In this document: positions 18,231 through 26,299 of the stretch, piece after piece | Numbering within the stretch: position 1 is the first letter of the stretch | Layout: each line of letters begins with the position of its first letter | Origin: Mycolicibacterium canariasense | Lineage (GTDB): Bacteria > Actinomycetota > Actinomycetes > Mycobacteriales > Mycobacteriaceae | Reading direction: 5' to 3' | Length of the DNA: 64,000 bases | Assembly (NCBI RefSeq): GCF_002101555.1 | Contig: NZ_LQOL01000056.1 | Location: 1-64,000 of the forward strand | Translations under genes and position numbers: made by a program | Notes under the pieces: model-generated | Databases searched by the model: none | Told to the model about the DNA's origin: nothing | Seen by the model: only the letters and a program-made list of their open reading frames with translations

Positions 18231-18748
18231 GAGTGCTGTCCTTTCGTGAACGCGCCCGCCGCGGCGGACGTGGTGCTGAGGCGGCGGCGCAGCGCTGCTA
18301 TCCCGTCGGCGGCGGCGCGGCGGGCGGCCGCGGGGCTGCTGCCGGTGATGTCGGCGACCTCGGTGTAGGGCAGACCGGCCAGATAGTGGTAGGCGACGGC
18401 CTGTTTTTGTTTGGGGGACAGGCGGTTCACCGCGTCGATGAGGTCCTGGTGTTCCCCATGGTGATCCGCGTCGCCGGGTGCGGCGGCGTACTCCGGGAGC
18501 GCATCGGTGGGCACGGCGTGCCGGGCTCGGCTGCGCAGGATGTCGATGGCCTTGCGGTGCGCGATGGTCACCAGCCAGGCCGTGACGTTGGCATCCGCCG
18601 GCAGATCGGGATAGGCCTTCAGTGCGGACAGGAACGTTTCCGACCAGGCGTCGTCACCGTCGACGGGTCCGACGAGAACCCGGCAGACCCGCAACACCGT
18701 GGGACCGTGCTCGGAAACCACGGTCTGGAAAGGCTGTTTGAGTGTCAC
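18227..18748 (-). CDS. ECF-family RNA polymerase sigma factor
   Basis: A 173-residue sigma factor. Region 2 runs through DDAWSETFLSALKAYPDLP and WLVTIAHRKAIDILRSR; region 4 is NRLSPKQKQAVAYHYLAGLPY with the helix-turn-helix after it. No anti-sigma gene is next to it; instead it is fused in an operon with ogt through an ATGA overlap. A DNA-damage or alkylation stimulus is a reasonable inference. Confidence 0.88.
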   Translation of the reverse strand: MTLKQPFQTVVSEHGPTVLRVCRVLVGPVDGDDAWSETFLSALKAYPDLPADANVTAWLVTIAHRKAIDILRSRARHAVPTDALPEYAAAPGDADHHGEHQDLIDAVNRLSPKQKQAVAYHYLAGLPYTEVADITGSSPAAARRAAADGIAALRRRLSTTSAAAGAFTKGQHS

Positions 18749-18798
18749 ACCGAGTAGACGGCCCGGCCGCGGGTTTTGTGAGGATCAATTCGAGGGCG

Positions 18799-18848
18799 CG
18801 GCGAACAGGAGCGCGTCGACCGAGGTTTCACGCTTCTCCTGTTCGCCG
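18799..18848 (-). terminator. Stem-loop terminator candidate after aroG
   Basis: CGGCGAACAGGAG at 18799-18811 is perfectly complementary to 18836-18848, a 13-bp stem with a 24-nt loop, between the aroG stop and the sigma-factor start. It would stop aroG transcription or separate the two units. There is no U-run. Confidence 0.55.
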
Positions 18849-18874
18849 GGGGCGACTCGTATTCTCGCAGCCGG

Positions 18875-19930
18875 TCAGCCCGCCGCGGCGAACAGCCGTG
18901 CGAGCACCGAGCGCGTGGTGTCGAAGCCCATGCACGCATCGGTGACCGATTGCCCGTAGACCAGATCGGGGCCCAGGCTCTGGGCGCCGGCCACCAGGAA
19001 GCTCTCCAACATCAGACCGCTGATGCCGCGCTCGCCCGCCGCGATCCGGTCGGCGATCTCGGTCGCCACTTCGGCCTGGCGGACGTGATCCTTGCCCGAA
19101 TTGGCGTGCGAGCAGTCGATCATCACCAGGCCGGGCAAGCCGGCTTGCTCGAGATGATGCACCGTGTTGCGCACCGACTCGGTGTCGTAATTGGGTCCGG
19201 CCGTGCCGCCGCGCAGGATCACGTGGCAGTCCGGGTTGCCGGCGGTCTGTACCGCCGACCCCTGGCCGAGCTCGTCGATGCCGAAGAAGACATGTTGCGC
19301 TGCAGCCGCATTCACGCCGTCGATGGCGACCCGGAGGTTTCCGTCGGTGCCGTTCTTGAACCCGACGGGCATGGACAATCCCGAGGCCAGCTGGCGGTGA
19401 ATCTGGGATTCGGTGGTGCGAGCTCCGATGGCGCCCCAGGCGATGGTGTCGGCGATGTACTGCGGGCTGGTGGGTTCCAGGAACTCACAACCGACGGCGA
19501 GCCCGAGCGCGCCGATGTCGAGCAGCAGTGCCCGCGCGGTCCGCAAACCGCGTTCGACGTCGAAGCTGCCGTCCAGCCCCGGATCGTTGATCAGACCCTT
19601 CCATCCGACCACGGTGCGCGGCTTCTCGAAGTAGACGCGCATGACGATCTTCAACCGGCCGGCGTAGTCGGCGGCCAGCGGCGCCAGCCGGCGGGCGTAA
19701 TCGAGGGCCGCGACCGGGTCGTGCACCGAGCACGGACCGACGACCAGCAGCAGCCGGCCATCGCGGCCGGCGAGAATATCGGCGATCTCGTCACGATGGC
19801 GTTGGACGTCGGCGGCCATCGCGGCGGTGAGGGGCAGTTCGGCGCGGATGTCGCGCGGACTGGGGATGGGGCGGAACTCGGTGATCCGTCGGTCGGAGGT
19901 GGGGACGTCGACGGCGGCGGTGATGGTCAT
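18875..19930 (-). CDS. aroG: 3-deoxy-7-phosphoheptulonate synthase, class I (AroG type)
   Basis: A 351-residue enzyme making DAHP from phosphoenolpyruvate and erythrose 4-phosphate, the first step to Phe, Tyr and Trp. LLVVGPCSVHD, RVYFEKPRTVVGWKG, KNGTDGN and VMIDCSHANSGK are the class I (AroFGH) active-site motifs. Mycobacteria are best known for a class II DAHP synthase, so this would be an additional enzyme. AAGGAG lies 13 nt before the ATG. A leader peptide and several hairpins precede it (see 20000-20123), suggesting control by aromatic amino-acid supply. Confidence 0.93.
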   Translation of the reverse strand: MTITAAVDVPTSDRRITEFRPIPSPRDIRAELPLTAAMAADVQRHRDEIADILAGRDGRLLLVVGPCSVHDPVAALDYARRLAPLAADYAGRLKIVMRVYFEKPRTVVGWKGLINDPGLDGSFDVERGLRTARALLLDIGALGLAVGCEFLEPTSPQYIADTIAWGAIGARTTESQIHRQLASGLSMPVGFKNGTDGNLRVAIDGVNAAAAQHVFFGIDELGQGSAVQTAGNPDCHVILRGGTAGPNYDTESVRNTVHHLEQAGLPGLVMIDCSHANSGKDHVRQAEVATEIADRIAAGERGISGLMLESFLVAGAQSLGPDLVYGQSVTDACMGFDTTRSVLARLFAAAG

Positions 19931-19999
19931 GATCGGGGTGGTTCTCCTTGATTGACATCAGGGCTCACCCGACCCGTCCGGTGCCCTGAAATGACGAAA

Positions 20000-20094
20000 G
20001 CAGTGACCGAAAGGTCACTGCCGGGCTCCGGGTGGTGGCGTCGCGCGCTGGTTACCGCACTTTATCCGTGGCTCCACCCGGAGCCGGGATAAAG
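20000..20094 (-). promoter_or_regulatory. Attenuator-like leader RNA of aroG
   Basis: Three inverted repeats are seen. Hairpin A: 20060-20067 with 20087-20094 (8 bp) plus 20070-20075 with 20080-20085 (6 bp), covering the leader ORF's Phe codon and later codons. Alternative pairing B: 20024-20035 with 20074-20085, 12 bp perfect, which cannot coexist with hairpin A. Hairpin C: 20000-20008 with 20013-20021, 9 bp with a 4-nt loop, followed in the transcript by a U-rich stretch. A ribosome stalled on the aromatic codons would break A and allow B. A further imperfect hairpin (about 19959-19988) lies just before the aroG ribosome-binding site. Confidence 0.7.
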
Positions 20095-20123
20095 CGCCAA
20101 TAGCGACGCAGGCCGATGTTCAC
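20052..20123 (-). CDS. aroG leader peptide with Tyr-Trp-Arg-Phe
   Basis: A 23-codon ORF, GTG 20123 to TAA 20052. Codons 8-11 read TAT TGG CGC TTT, i.e. Tyr-Trp-Arg-Phe: all three aromatic amino acids in four codons, preceded by Arg-Arg. It lies upstream of DAHP synthase, the entry enzyme for those amino acids. Only about 7 nt separate a TATAGT -10 element from the GTG, so the mRNA is probably leaderless, common in mycobacteria. A comparable leader ORF (aroR) is known before aroF in Corynebacterium glutamicum. The role is inferred from sequence. Confidence 0.75.
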   Translation of the reverse strand: MNIGLRRYWRFIPAPGGATDKVR

Positions 20124-20130
20124 GGGGTCG

Positions 20131-20160
20131 ACTATAGCCACTGCACCCGGATCCGGCGAA
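20131..20160 (-). promoter_or_regulatory. Predicted promoter of the aroG leader transcript
   Basis: On the minus strand TATAGT (20136-20131) is a good -10 hexamer; a weak -35 (TTCGCC, 20160-20155) lies 18 nt upstream. Transcription would begin at or next to the leader GTG at 20123. Confidence 0.5.
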
Positions 20161-20172
20161 CACCGGTGGTCC

Positions 20173-21090
20173 TCAGCCCGCACCGATCTGGGTCAGGTCG
20201 GGCCGCGCCGGCGTGGCGCCGGGGCTTCGTCGTTCGACGGCGGCGACCGCGGACGCGATCACCACCGTGGCGATCGCAGCGGTATCGACCCAGGTGAGCG
20301 ATTGGCCGAGCAGGGCCCAGCCGGCGATGCCCGCGACGGCCGGTTCGAGGCTGAGCAGCACGCCGAAGGTCTGGGTGTCGAGCCGGCGCATCGCGGCGAA
20401 CTCCAGGCTGTACGGGATCACCGAGGACAGGATGGCGACGGCCGTGAGTGGCAGCAGCAGGCCCGGCGCCTGGGTGAGCGCCGGCAGAGCGGGCACGGCG
20501 AACGGCACGGTCGCCGCGGCCCCGACGAGCATGCTGACCGGCAGGGCGCCGTGGCCGGGCACCCGCTCACCGACCCGCTTGCCGGCCACGATGTAGAGCG
20601 CCCAGAAACCCGCGGCGATCAAGGCGAGAACGACGCCGACGGCGTCGAGATGGGTTGTCGCGGTGCCCGAACCGTGCAGGCCGAGGGTGGCGATGGCGAC
20701 CGCCGCCGCGGCCACACACATCAGGTGCCGGGCACGCCGGGCCAGCACCGCCGCCAGCAACAGCGGGCCGGCGAACTCGATGGTGACCGCGGTCCCCAGC
20801 GGAATCCGCGCGAGCGCGGCGAAGAAGAACCCGTTCATGCCGGCCAGCGCCAGCCCGAACAGCAGCACCGATGTCCATTGCGACGCTGTCCAGTGGCCGA
20901 CGCGGGGGCGGAACACCGCCAGCAGCAGGGCGCCGGCCACCAGCAGCCGGAACATGACCGGCAGACCGGCGCCGAGGTGATGCAGCAGGGGCGTCGCGAC
21001 CGCGGCGCCGAACTGCAACGAAATGCACGACCCCAGCACCATCAGCACGCTCTGCGGGGACCCGGAGCGGCGGGGTGGGGACGACGGCAC
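20173..21090 (-). CDS. EamA/RhtA-family exporter
   Basis: A 305-residue inner-membrane protein with about ten TM helices in two EamA repeats. The order and the motif SLEPAVAGIAGW near the end match the RhtA/YddG branch, which exports amino acids such as threonine, homoserine or aromatic compounds. It lies between the LysR gene, which is divergent, and the aroG leader. Export of an aromatic amino acid would suit the neighbourhood, but that is inference. Confidence 0.85.
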   Translation of the reverse strand: MPSSPPRRSGSPQSVLMVLGSCISLQFGAAVATPLLHHLGAGLPVMFRLLVAGALLLAVFRPRVGHWTASQWTSVLLFGLALAGMNGFFFAALARIPLGTAVTIEFAGPLLLAAVLARRARHLMCVAAAAVAIATLGLHGSGTATTHLDAVGVVLALIAAGFWALYIVAGKRVGERVPGHGALPVSMLVGAAATVPFAVPALPALTQAPGLLLPLTAVAILSSVIPYSLEFAAMRRLDTQTFGVLLSLEPAVAGIAGWALLGQSLTWVDTAAIATVVIASAVAAVERRSPGATPARPDLTQIGAG

Positions 21091-21136
21091 GGCACCAGCC
21101 TGTCAACAATAAAACGATCAGTCCAGCGAATGTTTA

Positions 21137-21152
21137 TTATCAAACTCGATAA
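21137..21152. promoter_or_regulatory. LysR-type operator candidate
   Basis: TTATC-N6-GATAA, an inverted repeat containing T-N11-A, lies between the divergent EamA exporter and LysR genes, 27 bp before the LysR start. This is the classic place and form of a LysR-type autoregulatory box. Confidence 0.55.
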
Positions 21153-21178
21153 GCAGATCTGATGAATGTGGGTCGCGG

Positions 21179-22105
21179 GTGCTGAACTTGCAACGCCTGA
21201 CGATGCTCTACGAGTTGGAGCGCCGGGGCACACTGGCGGCGGTGGCGCGCGCCCTGTCCTACAGCCCGTCGGCGGTGTCGCAGCAGCTCGCCCAACTCGA
21301 GCGGGAGGCCGGGGTGGCGCTGACCGAACCGGTCGGACGCGGCGTCCGGCTCACCGAGGCGGGCCGCATCCTGGTCGACCACGCTCGGGTGGCCATCGCC
21401 GCGCTCGAAGACGCCGAAACCGCGTTGGCCGCCGCACAGGGCAGGGTCGGAGGCCGGCTGCAGGTGGCGTCCTTCCAGACCGTTCTGCTGTCGCTGCTGC
21501 CCGCCGCCCTCGATGCGCTGGAGCGCGATCACCCCGAGTTGCGGGTGGACATTGCGCAGCGCGAGGCCGAGGCGGCCATGTCGGGATTGCTCACCGGCGG
21601 ATTCGACGTCGTACTCGGCGAGGAGTATCCCGGCGAACCTTTTCGGGGCCGTGCGGACATGCACCGGGTGGACCTAGGTGCCGACGAGGTGTTGCTGGCG
21701 GTGCCGACCTTCGGGCCGTGGAGCGCGCCCACCGGACTGGCCGACCTTGCAGCCGCTCCGTGGGCACTCGATCCCCGTGACTCCGCGCCCGGCCGCTGGG
21801 CGCGAGAACTATGTCGCGACAACGGATTCGAACCCCCGGCTCGATTCGACGGGGTGGACCCTCTGGTGCATGTGCAGATGGTGGAATCCGGTCGGGCGGT
21901 CTGCTTCGTGCCGGCGCTGCTCGGTCGGCAGCGACTGCAGGGTGTGCGGCTGTGTCGCTTGCCCGGTGCGCCCAAGCGTCAGCTCTTCACGCTCGCCCGT
22001 GCCGCCTACGCCGCGCACCCATCGGTGACCGCCTTCCGGGACGCCCTCGGGGCCGGCTTCTTGGTGCACGAGTCCCGGACGCTGGGAGCAAAACGGTTGC
22101 GCTGA
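21179..22105 (+). CDS. LysR family transcriptional regulator
   Basis: A 308-residue LysR regulator. The winged helix is at the N-terminus (LERRGTLAAVARALSYSPSA and VSQQLAQLEREAGVALTEP), and the two-lobed effector domain follows. GTG 21179 starts the protein. It is divergent from the EamA exporter, with an inverted repeat between, so it probably activates or represses the exporter in response to its substrate. Confidence 0.9.
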   Translation: MLNLQRLTMLYELERRGTLAAVARALSYSPSAVSQQLAQLEREAGVALTEPVGRGVRLTEAGRILVDHARVAIAALEDAETALAAAQGRVGGRLQVASFQTVLLSLLPAALDALERDHPELRVDIAQREAEAAMSGLLTGGFDVVLGEEYPGEPFRGRADMHRVDLGADEVLLAVPTFGPWSAPTGLADLAAAPWALDPRDSAPGRWARELCRDNGFEPPARFDGVDPLVHVQMVESGRAVCFVPALLGRQRLQGVRLCRLPGAPKRQLFTLARAAYAAHPSVTAFRDALGAGFLVHESRTLGAKRLR

Positions 22106-22119
22106 AACCTGATTCGTAT

Positions 22120-23487
22120 TCAGCTGCGGTCGGCAGTCTCCTGACCGTCGACCGGAAGCATGTTGGGATGGAAGAACTTCAGCCAGGTGTAGGGATGTTC
22201 GGGTGAGGTCGTGGCGCCCAGGATGAACGTCCGGTCCGTGCGGCTGGCCCGGGCGATGGTCACCAACCAGCTGGCCAATGTGCTGACCCGGTTCTCGATG
22301 CCGGTGAGGAACGCGAGGTGGATCAACCCCCAGCCCAGCCAGCCCAGCACCCCCGCCAGCCGGACGGGTCCGGCTTGCAGCAGCGCGTTACCCCGGCTGA
22401 TATAAGCCGCCGAGCCCAGATCGCGGTAACGGTAGGACCGCCGCGGCTTGCCGGCCAAACCGCGGCGGATGCAGGACGCGGCGTGGATGCCGCCCTGCAT
22501 GGCGTTCTCGGCGACTCCGGGAAGCTGATCGCGGCCGACGAGATCACCGATGACGAAGATCTCCGGATGGCCGGGAATCGACAGGTCCGGATCCACCGCG
22601 ATGCGCCCGGCACGATCGGATGCGGCTCCGGTGACCTCGGCGACGCGGCGCGCGAACGGCACCGCCTCCACACCGGCGGTCCACAACACCGTGCGTGCCG
22701 GGTAATCCGCCGGCGGGCTGCCGTCCTTCGGGGTGACGGTCACCCCGTCGGGCCGGACATCGGTGACGTGCACACCGAGGTGCAGTTCGACCCCGAGTTG
22801 CTGCAGCGCTCGGGTGGCCTTCTCGGTCAGGTCCGGGGCGAAGCTGGCCAGAATGCTGCTCCCACCGTCGAACAACAGCACCCGGGCCTCCTCGGGCTCG
22901 ATGCTGTGGAATTCGTGCGCCAGAGCGCGGGTGGCCATCTCACGAATCTGGCCCGCCAGTTCCACCCCGGTCGGGCCGCCGCCGGCCACGGCGAAGGTGA
23001 GCCAGCTGTCACGGTCCGGCCCCGGCGGCAGCGTCTCGGCGATCTCGAACGCGCCGAACAACCGCCGCCGGATGCTCAACGCGTCATCGAGCGTCTTCAT
23101 CCCGGGTGCCCATTGCGCGAACTTCTCGTTGCCGAAATAGGCCTGCCGCATGCCGACCGCCACCACCAGGACGTCGTAATCCAGCGTGTAGGTGGACTCG
23201 TCGGGCCTGCGCACGATCACCCGGCGGGCGTCGTCATCGAGGTCGATCGCCTCGCCGAGCAGCGTCGTGACATTTCTGTGCCGAGCCAGTTCCTCGCGCA
23301 GTGACCGGCTGATCTGTCCGATGCTGAGCGTCCCGGTGGCGCATTGGTAGAGCAGGGGCTGGAACACGTGGCAGGCCGCCCGGTCCACCAGGGTCACGTC
23401 GACGTCGGCCTTCCCGAGCCGGCGTGCGCAGAACAAGCCGCCGAAACCACCGCCGACGATCACTACCTTGGTCCGAGAGACCGCCAT
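22120..23487 (-). CDS. NAD(P)/FAD-dependent oxidoreductase, type II NADH dehydrogenase-like
   Basis: A 455-residue flavoprotein. KVVIVGGGFGGLFCARRL is the FAD-binding motif, FAVAGGGPTGVELAGQI the NADH-binding motif, and IFVIGDLVGRDQLPGVAENAMQ the second FAD motif. These features and the C-terminal hydrophobic stretch (GWLGWGLIHLAFLTG) fit NDH-2, which passes electrons from NADH to menaquinone without pumping protons. ATG 23487 is chosen because GGAG lies 8 nt before it. Confidence 0.88.
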   Translation of the reverse strand: MAVSRTKVVIVGGGFGGLFCARRLGKADVDVTLVDRAACHVFQPLLYQCATGTLSIGQISRSLREELARHRNVTTLLGEAIDLDDDARRVIVRRPDESTYTLDYDVLVVAVGMRQAYFGNEKFAQWAPGMKTLDDALSIRRRLFGAFEIAETLPPGPDRDSWLTFAVAGGGPTGVELAGQIREMATRALAHEFHSIEPEEARVLLFDGGSSILASFAPDLTEKATRALQQLGVELHLGVHVTDVRPDGVTVTPKDGSPPADYPARTVLWTAGVEAVPFARRVAEVTGAASDRAGRIAVDPDLSIPGHPEIFVIGDLVGRDQLPGVAENAMQGGIHAASCIRRGLAGKPRRSYRYRDLGSAAYISRGNALLQAGPVRLAGVLGWLGWGLIHLAFLTGIENRVSTLASWLVTIARASRTDRTFILGATTSPEHPYTWLKFFHPNMLPVDGQETADRS

Positions 23488-23745
23488 CACCATCACTCCA
23501 TATCCGTCAATAGGGGTTCCTCCCGTAGTACCCGCTGCGCGGCGTCTTGGGTACCTGACGGGCCGATGCGTGACGCGTTGTCCAGCCTGGAGTGCAGGAT
23601 TTCGGCGACCGGCAACGCAATGGCCGCGGCGACGGGGACCTGCAGAATCCTCAGCGAGCCGGAGCACCACGAAGAACGCGATGGTTGCCCGCCGCCCAGC
23701 GTGATGACGGCGACCCCGGCGTAGCGTAAATGCCCTGCACGGCGG

Positions 23746-24927
23746 TCAACCAATCGTCGTTCCGAAAGGGCTGTCGCCGTGGGCTGTTCGCCGGCGATTC
23801 GGTGTGGTTGCCCGCGCTTGCCCCCTGGTTGACATCGCGTTCTCGTAGACCCATTCGTATTCTTGTGCGACCCGCTGCCAGCTGTAGCGGCTGCGGGCCC
23901 GGGCACGACCGGCCGCGCCCATACTCATGCGCGCAAAGGGCTGGGCGAGAAGCATTTTGATGGCTGTGGCCAGATCCCGGGACCGACCGGGCCGAATCAG
24001 CAGGCCCGTGACGTCGTCGATGACGGTGTCGGCGAGTGCGCCGGTGTCGTGTGCGATCAGCGGGATTCCGGCGGCCATGGCCTGCAACACCGTCGAGTGA
24101 TCGGTGCACAGTGCGGGCGTGCACGTGGCGATGTCGGCGCGCCTGAGCCGGGCCAGTGCCTCTGCTGGGGTGCGCACCACGAGTTCGACGCGGTCCTGCA
24201 CCCCGAGCGCGTGGGCCAGCTGCGTCCCGGTATCCAGGTGGTGGTGTTGCGGCGGGCGACCGATGCCGAGGAACCGGGCTTCCGGCACGGCCGGCAGGGT
24301 CCGTATCACCGCGTCGAACCCGGGATCGAGATCGTCGGAACCTGCCAGGCCTGCGATCAGGTGTTCTGGTCTGTCGGACCGCTCGCCGGGGGACGCCTCA
24401 GCCGACAGCCACTGCTCGAACCTCTCGACGTCGATTCCCCCGGCGATGACCGACGTCCGGCGGCGTGACCGGCGCAGCCGGGCAACGGTCTCCAGCTCCT
24501 GACTGGATCCGGTCGTGACCCAGCTGGCGGTCCGTGCCACCAGCGCCGCCAGCCGGGTCTGCGCGGGTTTGGCCATGCCGACGCGCGGGCCGAGCGGTGC
24601 GGTGCCGTGAAAGGACTGCACCGTCGGCAGCGCGTGCCGGTCGGCCGCGAGCTGGGCGAGAAGTCCGATCGGCCAGGAATGCGCCTGCACCACATCGGGG
24701 CGGTCCCGTTCCCAGCCGACATCCAGCTTGGCGGCGAGTTCGCTTGGGCCGCCGGTGATCGTGACGACATCCGATGCGGGCAGTCCCGGCGCGTCCGGCT
24801 CGTCGTCACCGAGGCTGTACACGGTCACCTGGTGGCCGGCCTGGCTGAGCAGCCCGGGCAGCCACCGGCTGTGCTCCGATGCCGCAGAGAACTGCCGGAC
24901 CGAGCCGATCACCATCGCGATCTTCAC
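23746..24927 (-). CDS. GT4-family glycosyltransferase
   Basis: A 393-residue GT-B fold enzyme. The N-terminus (VKIAMVIGSVRQFSAASEHS) and the C-terminal nucleotide-sugar domain with QAMAAGIPLIAHDTGALAD match GT4 retaining transferases. GTG 24927 follows AGGGGGCCCA, which fixes the start. The last 35 residues are basic and of low complexity, beyond the usual domain end. It belongs to the leftward sugar cluster (HAD, epimerase). Donor and acceptor unknown; cell-envelope glycan or glycolipid is likely. Confidence 0.85.
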   Translation of the reverse strand: MKIAMVIGSVRQFSAASEHSRWLPGLLSQAGHQVTVYSLGDDEPDAPGLPASDVVTITGGPSELAAKLDVGWERDRPDVVQAHSWPIGLLAQLAADRHALPTVQSFHGTAPLGPRVGMAKPAQTRLAALVARTASWVTTGSSQELETVARLRRSRRRTSVIAGGIDVERFEQWLSAEASPGERSDRPEHLIAGLAGSDDLDPGFDAVIRTLPAVPEARFLGIGRPPQHHHLDTGTQLAHALGVQDRVELVVRTPAEALARLRRADIATCTPALCTDHSTVLQAMAAGIPLIAHDTGALADTVIDDVTGLLIRPGRSRDLATAIKMLLAQPFARMSMGAAGRARARSRYSWQRVAQEYEWVYENAMSTRGQARATTPNRRRTAHGDSPFGTTIG

Positions 24928-25065
24928 TGGGCCCCCTGAACCGCGGCGTGGATGACCATGAGGTGCTACCCGATCGCGCGGCGCGCGCAAACGCCGTGCG
25001 GCCAGCTCTTCGCATCGCGGTGCAGTGTTTCGCTGCGCGGACCGTCACCACGGTTGGCGCGGGGG

Positions 25066-25518
25066 TCAGCGCGGACGGGTGGCGATCGTGGCGAGCCCCA
25101 ATCCGGCGGCGGCAAGCCAAAAGGCGTAGGTCGCGGTCCACATCGGCATCGTGACCGGCATCTGGGTTGCCAGCTCTGCGCGGAGCGCCCCGAAATGGGT
25201 CTTCCAGTACGCGGCCGCCAGCAGGCAGGTGAGCACGAGGCCGACGATCCGCACGGGCCATCCGGTGAAGCGGCGCCCGCGGAGCACCATCGCCAACGCC
25301 ACCGCCGTCACCACTGCGACGAACAATGCCGTCCAGCCCAGCAGCAGAGTGCGGTCGGCCACGCGTCGGCACACGTACAGCCCACCGCATTCGGGCGGCG
25401 GTGCCAACACGGTATAGGCGCCGACGACGAGCGAGACGACGGTACATATCGCGCCTGCCGCCCATGCCGCGCGTCGCAGCGCGGACGCCGCGCGCCCCGC
25501 GCTGCGGGCCTCGTTCAC
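25066..25518 (-). CDS. Small polytopic membrane protein, unknown function
   Basis: A 150-residue protein with four predicted TM helices. GTG 25518 is 2 bp past the stop of the HAD gene, so it is probably co-translated with it. A Cys pair (PPECGGLYVCRRVADR) sits in the first external loop. I do not recognise the family. Its operon suggests a role in envelope sugar metabolism. Confidence 0.65.
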   Translation of the reverse strand: MNEARSAGRAASALRRAAWAAGAICTVVSLVVGAYTVLAPPPECGGLYVCRRVADRTLLLGWTALFVAVVTAVALAMVLRGRRFTGWPVRIVGLVLTCLLAAAYWKTHFGALRAELATQMPVTMPMWTATYAFWLAAAGLGLATIATRPR

Positions 25519-25520
25519 AC

Positions 25521-26231
25521 TCAGCAGGTTAGCGGATTCGCCCTGACCCGGCCTGACAACGTCGCGATGGGACTGGTGTCCAGGTTTGCCAACAGGTCGC
25601 GCGGGTCGTCGTAGATCACCTTGGCACCGGCACAATCCAATTCGCAGGTGCCCACCCCGCCGCTGCGCAACCCGATGGTGACCACACCGGCGCGCCTGGC
25701 GGCCAACGCATCCCAGGTCGAGTCTCCGACGAACACCGCGCACGATGCCTCGACCCCGGCCCGGTCCAGCGCCACGTGCACGATGCCGGGGTCGGGTTTG
25801 GCGACGTCGACGTCGCGCGAGGACGTCACCATGGAGATCACGTCGTCGCAGTCCAGCACCCGCCGCAGCAGCATCAGCTCGTCCTCCGGGGCCGACGTGG
25901 CCAGCACGACTTGCATGCCCAGGTCGGAAACCCGGTGCAGCAGTTCACGCGCACCGGGCAGCACCGTCAGCAACGAGGCCATCTCACGGTAGAACTGCCC
26001 GTGGTGATCCTTGAGCCGGTGTTGGACGGCCTCGTCGGCGCCACGCGCCAGGGTGCGGATCAAGGTGTCGCCGTCCATGCCGATACAGCGATGCACCCGC
26101 CAGCCGGACACGGGCTGATCCTCGACCTCGAAGGCGCGTACCCACGCGTGCACGTGCAGGTAGTTGGAGTCCACGAGCGTACCGTCGACATCGAAGAGGA
26201 CCGCAGGAACATCCGAAGAGGCCGGCCGCAT
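25521..26231 (-). CDS. HAD-superfamily hydrolase (phosphatase)
   Basis: A 236-residue HAD enzyme. LFDVDGTLVDSN is motif I with both catalytic aspartates; ATSAPE is near motif II, DVAKPDPGIV carries motif III Lys, and VFVGDSTWDALAARRAG is motif IV. The helical cap follows motif I, as in the beta-phosphoglucomutase/phosphoglycolate phosphatase group. Its place among glycosyltransferase and epimerase genes suggests a sugar phosphate substrate. Confidence 0.9.
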   Translation of the reverse strand: MRPASSDVPAVLFDVDGTLVDSNYLHVHAWVRAFEVEDQPVSGWRVHRCIGMDGDTLIRTLARGADEAVQHRLKDHHGQFYREMASLLTVLPGARELLHRVSDLGMQVVLATSAPEDELMLLRRVLDCDDVISMVTSSRDVDVAKPDPGIVHVALDRAGVEASCAVFVGDSTWDALAARRAGVVTIGLRSGGVGTCELDCAGAKVIYDDPRDLLANLDTSPIATLSGRVRANPLTC

Positions 26232-26299
26232 CGTCTACTCCTTTTGTCACGTCGAAGTGTTCGAGGCATACCCGATGCCCGGGTACGGCAAACTGGTGG

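Noticed and set aside
18950..19951. A 333-codon plus-strand frame opposite aroG
   Set aside because: Antisense shadow of the DAHP synthase gene; no ribosome-binding site or recognisable domain.
23494..23745. Gap between the NDH-2-like gene and the GT4 gene
   Set aside because: Short frames on both strands look non-coding; no hairpin or promoter stood out.
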